From: Acidiferrobacteraceae bacterium
GTDB taxonomy: Bacteria; Pseudomonadota; Gammaproteobacteria; Acidiferrobacterales; SZUA-150
NCBI GenBank assembly: GCA_003228915.1
Contig: QIGL01000041.1
Span: 1 to 44,031 of the forward strand
Reading direction: 5' to 3'
Length of the DNA: 44,031 bases
Part shown: piece by piece, positions 17,232-24,703 of the stretch
Layout of the letters: the number at the start of each line of letters is the position of its first letter
Position numbering within the stretch: the stretch's first letter is position 1
Program-made: the position numbers and the translations under genes
Notes under the pieces: generated by a model
Told to the model about the DNA's origin: nothing
What the model saw: only the letters and a program-made list of their open reading frames with translations
Databases searched by the model: none

Positions 17232-18365
17232 TTAACGAAGTGCCTTCACTTGGGAAGGTTGGATGATATCGCCTGCTTTGTTGCCTAAACCGTTGCGTTC
17301 AAATGTCACAACGGCTGCTAAATCCGCATCACTGAGCTGGCCCTTAAATGCCTGCATCGCAGTACCGGCCTTACCATTCATGACCATATCCAGATGGTCC
17401 TTAACAGGCCCTGTGGCAATCTTGCTGCCAGTAATTGCCGGAAAAGCACCGGGTACACCGGCACCGGTTGCGCCATGACAGGCCTGGCAGGATTTCTCGT
17501 AAACCTTTTTACCTTGCTTCATGAGTGCTGTTTTGGTCCAGACCTTGTTTGAATCAGCAGCGGCCGAAACGGCCTTGTCTTTCTGGAGGCTGACCCACTT
17601 GTTAAAATCTTCCTGGCTGACTGCCTCAACAACGATCGGCATAAAACCATGGTCTTTACCACAGAGTTCTGCGCACTGGCCGCGGTAAATACCAGGCTCA
17701 TCAATTTTGGTCCACATTTCATTGATATATCCTGGTATTGCATCTTTTTTAATAGCTAGCTGGGGTACCCACCAGGCATGAATCACATCATTGGCGGTCA
17801 GTACAAAGCGGATTTTTTTGCCTACGGGCAAAACCAAGTGGTTATCCACCTCAAGCAGGTAATTTTCGCCCTTTTTTTCTTTATTTTCTATCTGGGCACG
17901 GGGCGTAGACAAAGTACTGAAAAAACTAATGTCATGATCCAGGTACTCGTATTGCCATTTCCACTGGTAACCAACAATTTTTACGGTCATTTCTGAACCG
18001 CTGGTATTGTCCATTTTCAACAAGGTGGCGGTTGAAGGAATCGCCATGCTCACCAGGATAATAAAAGGGATAATGGTCCAGATGACTTCTACGGTTGTGC
18101 TTTCATGAAAATTGGCCGCCTTATGTCCCCTGCTCTTGCGGTGGGCAAATATGGAATAAAACATCACTGCAAACACGGCAATAAATATCACTATTACAAT
18201 CTTCAATATCAAGGAATGCAGCTCAAAGACTTCCCGGGCTATTTCTGTCGCTGGCGCCTGGAAATTGAGTGCGTACTCTGCCAAAACCATTCCTGGTAAC
18301 AACATCAAGCCCGTCCCTAAAAACTGGATTGTGCTTTTTATACGCTTAAGACATGTAGTCAACAT
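17232..18365 (-). CDS. cytochrome c oxidase subunit II with fused cytochrome c (caa3 type)
   Basis: The 377-aa subunit has a signal peptide (about 1-29), two membrane helices (about 48-72 and 92-113), a periplasmic cupredoxin domain and a C-terminal class I cytochrome c. CuA ligands are His196 (VIHAWW), Cys231, Cys235, His239 and Met242 (CAELCGKDHGFM). Haem c binds through CQACH (293-297), with Met337 the likely distal ligand. The fusion marks a caa3 oxidase, able to take electrons without a separate soluble cytochrome. It is the first gene of the operon. GGGAG 8-12 bases before the ATG is the ribosome-binding site. Confidence 0.97.
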   Translation of the reverse strand: MLTTCLKRIKSTIQFLGTGLMLLPGMVLAEYALNFQAPATEIAREVFELHSLILKIVIVIFIAVFAVMFYSIFAHRKSRGHKAANFHESTTVEVIWTIIPFIILVSMAIPSTATLLKMDNTSGSEMTVKIVGYQWKWQYEYLDHDISFFSTLSTPRAQIENKEKKGENYLLEVDNHLVLPVGKKIRFVLTANDVIHAWWVPQLAIKKDAIPGYINEMWTKIDEPGIYRGQCAELCGKDHGFMPIVVEAVSQEDFNKWVSLQKDKAVSAAADSNKVWTKTALMKQGKKVYEKSCQACHGATGAGVPGAFPAITGSKIATGPVKDHLDMVMNGKAGTAMQAFKGQLSDADLAAVVTFERNGLGNKAGDIIQPSQVKALR

Positions 18366-18703
18366 CTTCGTCTCCCGTAGGAATTATTATTAAAATGAAA
18401 AAATGAAAAAATTAAAGTAAATATGCTCAAGGCAGCGACAGTCTATTTCAGACTGCCGGCCAGTAAATCTGCACCTGGTCTGACTTCCCGAACTGAGGGA
18501 TTTATTATAATTATCAGTAAGTTAGCGGGGTCTCCTCATAGGCTTTGCCGCAATTTATTCAAACAGTCCATGGACTATTTGCGCATGTCGGTCAAAAGAC
18601 GCCGGCGAAACTATCACACTGATGGTATGGGCTGCAAGAAAATGGGCAACATTTACAGCGTCATAAATGAGATAAATGCGCTTATATATTGACTTATATC
18701 AAT
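18366..18703. other. Spacer between bioD and cox2
   Basis: No gene is supported. It should hold the cox operon promoter on the minus strand, which I cannot locate with confidence. A small hairpin (CAGTCT/AGACTG, 18439-18455) lies about 75 bases before cox2. An FNR-like palindrome lies at the far end, next to the bioD stop. Confidence 0.5.
18689..18702. promoter_or_regulatory. FNR/Anr-like palindrome
   Basis: TTGACTTATATCAA differs from the FNR/Anr consensus TTGAT-N4-ATCAA by one base. It lies 1-2 bases beyond the bioD stop and about 325 bases before cox2. Oxygen control of a terminal oxidase would make sense, but the distance is large and one such match can occur by chance in AT-rich spacer. 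Confidence 0.25.
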
Positions 18704-19420
18704 TCACGAGAGATTTGCTGTTAACAAACCAGATATATCATTGACTTGGCGCGTATAATCTCCTTGATCATTACCGTACTGCTCACGGTAGGGCACTACC
18801 CCCAGGCACGGGGCCGGTATCCTGGTCTTTAAGCTGTCGATATTGGCCATTTCTTCTTTAAACAGAGGATCGATGCTGTTCGCCACCCATCCCACCAGGT
18901 TCGCCCCTTTTTCCTGAACAGATTGAACGGTCAGCAAAGCATGGTTGAGACAGCCCAGGCGCAAACCCACAACCAATATAACTGGCAGGCCCAGCGCCAC
19001 CGCCAAATCCGCCATTGACTCTTTATTATTAATCGGCACCAGCCAGCCGCCAGCCCCTTCAATAACAATTTTATCGGCCACGTCATTCATAACCTGGAAT
19101 TTCTCATGAACCTGGGAAATCGAGATTGTTTGCCCAACTTGTAAAGCAGCCAGGTGCGGGGCAATGGCCGGCTCAAAGGCATAGGGATTAATTGTTTCAT
19201 AAGGCAAGGTCACATTACTGACCGCCATCATTCGCAGGGCATCATCATGCTGCCATTGGCCGTTAACTTGCGTGCAACCACAGGAAACTGGCTTCATACC
19301 AGCAACCTTGCCCCCCTGCTGCACTAATAAATTAATCAGGGCCGTGGTGATGAGGGTTTTACCCACACCCGTATCGGTACCGGTAATAAAAAAACCTTTG
19401 TTCTTCATGCCTTTAACCAT
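18704..19420 (-). CDS. bioD: dethiobiotin synthetase
   Basis: ATP-dependent ring closure of 7,8-diaminopelargonate with CO2 to dethiobiotin. It is 238 aa, with the P-loop GTDTGVGKTLITTAL near the N-terminus, the substrate-binding KPVSCGC and the EGAGGWLVPI motif. It overlaps bioC by 8 bases; an ATG at residue 5 is an alternative start. It is the last gene of the bioF-H-C-D series. Confidence 0.95.
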   Translation of the reverse strand: MVKGMKNKGFFITGTDTGVGKTLITTALINLLVQQGGKVAGMKPVSCGCTQVNGQWQHDDALRMMAVSNVTLPYETINPYAFEPAIAPHLAALQVGQTISISQVHEKFQVMNDVADKIVIEGAGGWLVPINNKESMADLAVALGLPVILVVGLRLGCLNHALLTVQSVQEKGANLVGWVANSIDPLFKEEMANIDSLKTRIPAPCLGVVPYREQYGNDQGDYTRQVNDISGLLTANLS

Positions 19421-20297
19421 GTTTTGGTCGCTGAGGTTCTTGGAAAGTTTCTACGGCAATCACGTCTTTTCCTGCCCCGTTTTTGCCAACAATGCCAGCT
19501 TTGTCAGTTGCTCCCCAGGCCTGGCCATAAACAATTTCATAAGAGGCGGGTATTCGGTTGTCCACGGCCAATTTTTTATAGGCATCGGTAAAACGTGCGA
19601 ACCGATACTTACCGGTTAACCCGGTAAACCTGTTATGCACTGCATTATTGGCACCAATCTGGCGCAAATCTTTTAACATGTCACCAACAGTTTCATAGGT
19701 AAGGGTAAGGGTTTCCTTGTCCATGACCGGCTCTAACAATTTGCTATGTAACAAGTCGTCGCCAATATTATGCATGTCGAGAAAATCATGCACGTGTGGA
19801 TTATCGTCAACGCCGGCCCAGGCCATTCTTAATTCCATTAATGTATCCGGCCCAAAGGTGGTAAACATCAACACACCACCCGGTTTCAGGACGCGGGCAA
19901 ACTCGTTAAAAACACGGGCCTGGTCACACCACTGCAACACCAGGTTAGAAACAATTAAATCAACGCTATTGTTTTTAATCGGGATCCCGTGGGCATCTGC
20001 CGTGCTGTAAGCCGGCCCGCGGCGCAGCCAGCGTCGTTTGCTTTTGGCTTGCACTAACATGGGATGGGCAATATCAAACCCGGCAACAAAAGACTTTGGG
20101 TATTTTTTAGCCAAAAGTTCTGTGCAATAACCGGTGCCACAGCCCACATCCAGAACCACCTGCGGCACTTCTTTTATGTATGCAAGCCGTTCAAGCAAGC
20201 GGTCGGCCACCTCTCTTTGTAATACGGCGGCTTCATCATAGGTATTGGCAGCACTGGCAAAACTGCGGCGTAATTTTTTGGTATTTAATAAATGCAT
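19413..20297 (-). CDS. bioC: malonyl-ACP O-methyltransferase
   Basis: SAM-dependent enzyme that methylates the free carboxyl of malonyl-ACP so that fatty-acid synthesis can build pimeloyl-ACP. It is 294 aa, with SAM motif VLDVGCGTGYCTELLA (from about 48), post-motifs ADAHGIPIKNNSVDLIVSNLVLQWC and RVLKPGGVLMFTTFG. The N-terminal RRSFASAANTYDEAAVLQREVADRL is characteristic of BioC. It pairs functionally with bioH, which later removes the methyl group and lies 21 bases upstream. Confidence 0.95.
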   Translation of the reverse strand: MHLLNTKKLRRSFASAANTYDEAAVLQREVADRLLERLAYIKEVPQVVLDVGCGTGYCTELLAKKYPKSFVAGFDIAHPMLVQAKSKRRWLRRGPAYSTADAHGIPIKNNSVDLIVSNLVLQWCDQARVFNEFARVLKPGGVLMFTTFGPDTLMELRMAWAGVDDNPHVHDFLDMHNIGDDLLHSKLLEPVMDKETLTLTYETVGDMLKDLRQIGANNAVHNRFTGLTGKYRFARFTDAYKKLAVDNRIPASYEIVYGQAWGATDKAGIVGKNGAGKDVIAVETFQEPQRPKHG

Positions 20298-20318
20298 ATT
20301 AATTATTCGCCAATAACA

Positions 20319-21086
20319 TCATTCGTTACAAAACTCGTTTATTGCTTGTGTGCACATTTTTGTATGGGTTAAAAACGGCACATGGCCGGCACCTTTTATT
20401 GCAAACAACCGTGCCTGGGGTAAATGTTGTTCCAGGTAGTTTGCAGCAGTCACAGGCGCCAGTGTATCGCGGTCACCATGAATTAATAATGCCGGTACCT
20501 GTAATTGATTTAATGATTCACGCAAATCTGTTTGCTTCAACACCGTCAACATTTCTGCCAGGGCGCCAATATCAGGCTCGCCATGTTTAAAAAGAAGTAG
20601 TCGCTGGGTTCGGAGTACCTGGCGGGCACTGCTGCTGTCACCCATTTGCAAACTCAGGAATCTGGTTAACGTTTTGCGGTAGTCAGTCTTGAGCATGTTA
20701 CCAAAACCATTGAGGACCTCGGCGGAGGTGGCAAACGGCCAATTCTCATTTTTGGCAAAACAGGGAGAGCCGCCAATAAGAATCATTTTTTTTACCCGGT
20801 CTTTATCATTTAAAGCCAGCGCCATAGTGATTAAGGCACCCAGAGACCAGCCCACCCAAATGGCAGTATCCGGGGTCACGGCTTTTATGGCGGTGATGGC
20901 ATTTTCTAACGTAAAGCCATTGTCCAAAGCTGGGCTACGGCCGAGACCGGGTAAATCAATGATGGTCAGTCGAAAATCTTTAACCAGTTCTGCGGCTAAA
21001 TCTGACCAAATACCCCCATGGGCACCCCAGCCATGAATTAAAACCAGGTCCGGGCCCGCCCCTGTTTGTTCTATATATAGGCTCAT
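20319..21086 (-). CDS. bioH: pimeloyl-ACP methyl ester carboxylesterase
   Basis: Alpha/beta hydrolase that cleaves pimeloyl-ACP methyl ester to end the BioC-protected elongation. It is 255 aa. The oxyanion loop is LIHGWGAHGGIW (16-27), the nucleophile elbow is GWSLG with Ser81, and the acid is in HGDRDTLAP (Asp205 or Asp207). The catalytic His235 is in GAGHVPFLTH. It overlaps bioF by 4 bases (ATGA). Confidence 0.95.
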   Translation of the reverse strand: MSLYIEQTGAGPDLVLIHGWGAHGGIWSDLAAELVKDFRLTIIDLPGLGRSPALDNGFTLENAITAIKAVTPDTAIWVGWSLGALITMALALNDKDRVKKMILIGGSPCFAKNENWPFATSAEVLNGFGNMLKTDYRKTLTRFLSLQMGDSSSARQVLRTQRLLLFKHGEPDIGALAEMLTVLKQTDLRESLNQLQVPALLIHGDRDTLAPVTAANYLEQHLPQARLFAIKGAGHVPFLTHTKMCTQAINEFCNE

Positions 21087-22273
21087 GGTTTACATACAGA
21101 CTCAAGTGCCGTCAACAACTGGTCAATGTCTTGCGGTTCATGGTTGGCGCTGAACGTAATCCGTAACCGGGCACTACCTTCCGGCACTGTCGGCGGCCTG
21201 ATAGCCGTCACCAGCAGACCAGCTTGCCGCAATTTTTGACTGGCTACCACGGCACTGGTGGCCGAACCAAATACCAGGGGCTGAATCGGGGTTTCTGACG
21301 GACCCAGCGCCAGCCCAAGTTGTTCGGCGCCCTGGCGAAATTGGGCAATATGGTCTTTTAACTTGTCACGACGCCATTGTTCCGCGCGGACAATTTTTAG
21401 AGAAGCCAGCAAGGTGGTGGCGATAGCGGGTGGCAAGGCAGTGGTATAGATATAACTGCGACCAAACTGGATCAGGGTTTCGATCATGGTCTCGCTGCCA
21501 GCCACGAACGCACCAAACACACCGAAGGCCTTGCCCAGGGTCGCCATTACCAATGTATTAGCGTTGATTTTCAGGCCGGACGCTGCCAGTGAACCCCTGC
21601 CCCGCTCACCCAAAACACCAATGCCATGGGCATCATCAACCAGTAAGTAAGCACTCGCTTTAGCGGCCAGGCTTGTTAATGTTCTGACATCGGCCTGGTC
21701 CCCATCCATACTGAAAACACCATCAGTCATAATTAGTTTTTTTTGATCAGGGTTGTCTGCCAAAGCCAGCGCCAATTTTTTGGTGTCGTTATGGGGGTAA
21801 CGATGGAGACGGGCAGGTGCCAGACGGGCGCCATCGAGCAACGAAGCATGGTTTAGTTTGTCCTCAAATATCGAGTCATGGCGACCCAGCAAGCTGGCTG
21901 CAATTGCCATATTGGCCATGTAACCGGTTGAAAATAAAAGGGCTCGATCGGTGCCCATGAATTCGGCCAGGGCCAGTTCGAGCTCATGGTGGGCCTGGTG
22001 ATGACCCGTTATTAAATGGGAAGCACCGGCACCGACACCAAATTTTTCAGCACCTTGTTGCCAGGCCTTGATCAGCCTGTCATCACTGGCCAGCCCCAGG
22101 TAATCGTTGCTGCAAAAAGATAACAAGGATTCACCATCGACCTTGACCCGAACCGACTGTCGTCCCTCAACAATTTGTCGTTGCCGGTAAAGTCCTTGCG
22201 ACCGCCTTAGTGCTAAATTCTGCTGAAGGTCTGCCTGGAGCTTTGACTGATGATTTGATTCAAAAACTGACAC
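21083..22273 (-). CDS. bioF: 8-amino-7-oxononanoate synthase
   Basis: PLP enzyme condensing pimeloyl-ACP (or -CoA) with L-alanine. It is 396 aa, with SFCSNDYLGLASD near the N-terminus, GAGASHLITGHHQAHHELE, the cofactor-binding DDAHGIGVLG (213-222) and Lys248 (TLGKAFGVFG) for the Schiff base. It is the first gene of the minus-strand series and diverges from comF. In many gammaproteobacteria bioB occupies this upstream position, but only 150 bases separate bioF from the comF start chosen here. Confidence 0.96.
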   Translation of the reverse strand: MSVFESNHQSKLQADLQQNLALRRSQGLYRQRQIVEGRQSVRVKVDGESLLSFCSNDYLGLASDDRLIKAWQQGAEKFGVGAGASHLITGHHQAHHELELALAEFMGTDRALLFSTGYMANMAIAASLLGRHDSIFEDKLNHASLLDGARLAPARLHRYPHNDTKKLALALADNPDQKKLIMTDGVFSMDGDQADVRTLTSLAAKASAYLLVDDAHGIGVLGERGRGSLAASGLKINANTLVMATLGKAFGVFGAFVAGSETMIETLIQFGRSYIYTTALPPAIATTLLASLKIVRAEQWRRDKLKDHIAQFRQGAEQLGLALGPSETPIQPLVFGSATSAVVASQKLRQAGLLVTAIRPPTVPEGSARLRITFSANHEPQDIDQLLTALESVCKP

Positions 22274-22423
22274 AGATAAAAAATACCCTGATTAAAGCTA
22301 ATTAAAAAATTAAGCAATACTACTTTTGCACAAACCGGTAACCATGACATACACTGGCCTGACCCCATTACAATCAACGGATAGTAAACAATGAACACTA
22401 TCTGTCAACATGAAAGGACTCAT

Positions 22424-23140
22424 ATGGTTGACAATTGGTTAAATATTAGACAATTTTTCAAGATTGGACACTGCTTAAGCTGCTGCCAACCCCTGTCATT
22501 GTTCGAAGATTTTTGTCCGGCTTGTGTTGATTCCCTGCCCTATATGCAATCACATTGCCCGGGTTGTGGTGAAAGCCGACCTGACCAGATAGGCGAGAAT
22601 TTACTCTGCGGCCAGTGCCAACAAACACCTCGACCCTTTGCCAGTGTCCGTGCCCTATTTCATTATCAACGACCCGTTGCCACCTATATTCAACAACTGA
22701 AATACCGCCGTCGCCTTGACCTGGCCAGAACCCTGGGCCTGCTCATGGCCAAACATTTAAAATCGACTGACAAAACCGTAGATTTGATTATGCCCATTCC
22801 ACTGCATCGTTCACGACTGGTTGGCCGTGGTTATAACCAGGCCCTGGAACTGGCCCGCCCCATTGCCAAAAAACTGGCCCTGCCCCTGGATTACAAGTCC
22901 CTGGTGCGAACACGAAAAACGAAATCGCAAACAAAATTGTCAATCGATGCCCGGCGCAAAAACATTCGCCACGCGTTCGCAGTTTTAGGTAACAAGGTGG
23001 CGGGTAAAAAGATCGCCCTTATTGATGATGTTTTTACCACCGGTTTAACGGCGGAAGCGGCGACCCATGCCTTGCGCAAATCCGGGGCGACTTCTGTAGA
23101 ATGTTGGGTCCTGGCGCGGGCTGGTTTAGGTCAGGACTAA
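22424..23140 (+). CDS. comF: ComF family phosphoribosyltransferase-like protein
   Basis: Double-zinc-ribbon plus type I phosphoribosyltransferase fold, related to competence protein ComF/GntX. I chose the ATG at 22424 because AAAGGA lies 5 bases upstream (22413-22418) and gives 238 residues, the family's usual size. An upstream in-frame ATG at 22391 would add 11 residues without a ribosome-binding site. Cys pairs CLSCC, CPAC, CPGCG and CGQCQ form the N-terminal metal sites. LIMPIPLHRSRLVGRGYNQALELA and the PRPP loop ALIDDVFTTGLTAE follow. In other bacteria ComF helps handle incoming single-stranded DNA. It diverges from the biotin genes, a common arrangement. Confidence 0.92.
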   Translation: MVDNWLNIRQFFKIGHCLSCCQPLSLFEDFCPACVDSLPYMQSHCPGCGESRPDQIGENLLCGQCQQTPRPFASVRALFHYQRPVATYIQQLKYRRRLDLARTLGLLMAKHLKSTDKTVDLIMPIPLHRSRLVGRGYNQALELARPIAKKLALPLDYKSLVRTRKTKSQTKLSIDARRKNIRHAFAVLGNKVAGKKIALIDDVFTTGLTAEAATHALRKSGATSVECWVLARAGLGQD

Positions 23141-23170
23141 ACGGGTCTTGGGCCGGTTTTGGATCAGGCA

Positions 23171-23397
23171 CACTACTGTCCCACAAACACGATTATGATG
23201 CACTGAGTACTTAGCATAGATCGTGAAAAGAAGGTATTTGTATCAGTTTAGACATGAAGTTGGGTATTGCGTCCCTTCTCACTTCGGGAGAAGGACAGGA
23301 TGAGGGAATCGAATACAACCGCATGATTTTACCCTTGCCCTCTCCCGGAGGGAGAGGGAATTCTCAGGAAACCTTCGTGGTTTGTGGGACAGTAGTG
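23171..23397. repeat. Small element with 17-bp terminal inverted repeats, copy 1
   Basis: CACTACTGTCCCACAAA (23171-23187) is exactly inverted as TTTGTGGGACAGTAGTG (23381-23397), bounding 227 bases. The interior has no credible gene. It holds two palindromes: CCTTCTC/GAGAAGG (23274-23294) and a 9-bp stem CCCTCTCCC/GGGAGAGGG (23338-23358). The ends match those of the element inside the trmL pseudogene, but the interior does not. This looks like a non-autonomous (MITE-like) element. The whole 397-base comF-trmL spacer contains nothing else I can name. Confidence 0.75.
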
Positions 23398-23537
23398 GGC
23401 TAATACCGGCTTTTTAGTTTCAATGTTATTTATGGTATTTCCCGATGAGTATATTAAGGTCAGGTCTGGGCCTCCCTGGATTAAGTCAGCGCTAACAAGA
23501 TATCTTTTAATCACAAAATTTTTGAGTATAACATTTC

Positions 23538-23999
23538 ATGTTAGACATTGTCCTGTACCAACCCGAAATCCCTCCTAATACAGGCAATATCATCAGACTT
23601 TGCGCCAATACGGGTTATGATTTACACCTGATTAAACCCCTGGGTTTTGATTTAAACGACAAACAATTACGTCGTGCCGGCCTGGATTACCATGAGTTTG
23701 CCAACCTTAACGTCCACGATAATCTGGATAATTATATTCAAGCACGAAAACCTGGCCGCCTTTTGGCGTTTACTACCAAGGCAAAAAACTGTTACACCGA
23801 CATTCAATATCAGCCCGGTGATGCCCTGATTTTTGGCCCGGAAACACGGGGTTTGCCCGCTGAATTTTTGTCTGGTCTGCCTGACCAACAGCGCCTGCGA
23901 TTACCCATGCTGGCTGCTAGCCGCAGCCTGAATCTCTCTAACACGGTGGCCATTGTAGTTTATGAATCCTGGCGCCAGGCAAACTTCAAGGGCAGCTGA
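23538..23999 (+). CDS. trmL: tRNA (cytidine(34)-2'-O)-methyltransferase
   Basis: SPOUT-family methyltransferase that modifies the wobble base of tRNA-Leu isoacceptors. It is 153 aa, the normal size. The N-terminal [20 protein letters not shown], the central FGPETRGLP and the C-terminal knot [23 protein letters not shown] are all intact. It is a single gene with a small element upstream. A damaged paralogous copy lies at 29249-29877. Confidence 0.96.
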   Translation: MLDIVLYQPEIPPNTGNIIRLCANTGYDLHLIKPLGFDLNDKQLRRAGLDYHEFANLNVHDNLDNYIQARKPGRLLAFTTKAKNCYTDIQYQPGDALIFGPETRGLPAEFLSGLPDQQRLRLPMLAASRSLNLSNTVAIVVYESWRQANFKGS

Positions 24000-24267
24000 T
24001 TTGATCCCCGCAGAAAAGTTCAATAGCTCCCGTTTGAGAAGGAATTAAGCGGCCCCAGGCGACGTGAAAACCCATGTCCCGGACTAACTTGTTTAGTCCT
24101 ATAGAATTACTGTTATTCAGAGTCAAACGCAGTTAATTGCAGTGATTCTGGACACTTACTGAGTAACCAGAAAATGTACTATTAGTTACCATTAGTAGTA
24201 TAGTGAACACATGCAGCACTAATCCCGGCTAAAGATAGATGCGCGGGGCGAATGGAGAATTTCAGGC
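24000..24267. other. Spacer with a small hairpin after trmL
   Basis: No gene is seen. GGACTAA/TTAGTCC (24081-24099, 5-base loop) forms a 7-bp hairpin without a T-run. The promoter of the signalling genes presumably lies after it. Confidence 0.4.
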
Positions 24268-24666
24268 ATGGAAGAACTGAAAAAAATCTTATGCGTGGAA
24301 GATGACCCTGACATCCTAACAGTGGTCACCACTGCACTGGTTACAAGTGGCCTGTCGGTACTGGCTTGTAATTCCGGCCAGGAGGCACTTGAAAAAGTTG
24401 TAACGTTTGGGCCAGATCTAATTTTACTGGATGTCCTGATGCCCGGCATGAATGGACCAGCCACGCTAAAGGCGCTACATGAGTTTCCTGAGATAAAAAA
24501 TATTCCGGTAATTTTTATGACCGCGCTGGCTCAGCCACGCGAAATTTCTCATCTAAAGAAAATGGGGGTACTGGATGTTATCGCAAAACCCTTCGATCCG
24601 ATGTCGCTGGCAGATCAGATTGGCGCCATGTGGAGCAAACGTGGTGGCCAGACATTGTCAAAATAA
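24268..24666 (+). CDS. single-domain response regulator (CheY-like)
   Basis: Receiver domain only, 132 aa. The acidic pair is EDDPD (11-15), the phospho-acceptor is Asp55 (LILLDVLMPG), Thr84 is in FMTAL and Lys106 in IAKPFDP. All residues for phosphorylation are present and there is no output domain. It lies 37 bases before the histidine kinase on the same strand and is a probable partner or phosphate sink for it. Confidence 0.93.
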   Translation: MEELKKILCVEDDPDILTVVTTALVTSGLSVLACNSGQEALEKVVTFGPDLILLDVLMPGMNGPATLKALHEFPEIKNIPVIFMTALAQPREISHLKKMGVLDVIAKPFDPMSLADQIGAMWSKRGGQTLSK

Positions 24667-24703
24667 CCACAGTTGACTGGAAACTCATTTTAAATACTCA
24701 GTC

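Noticed and set aside
18423-18692. 89-codon plus-strand frame in the bioD-cox2 spacer
   Set aside because: No ribosome-binding site, composition unlike a protein, and it crosses the region expected to hold the cox promoter.
23171-23397. CRISPR-like or tRNA-like structure suggested by the stacked palindromes
   Set aside because: There are no regularly spaced direct repeats and no cloverleaf. The structure is explained by terminal inverted repeats plus internal hairpins.
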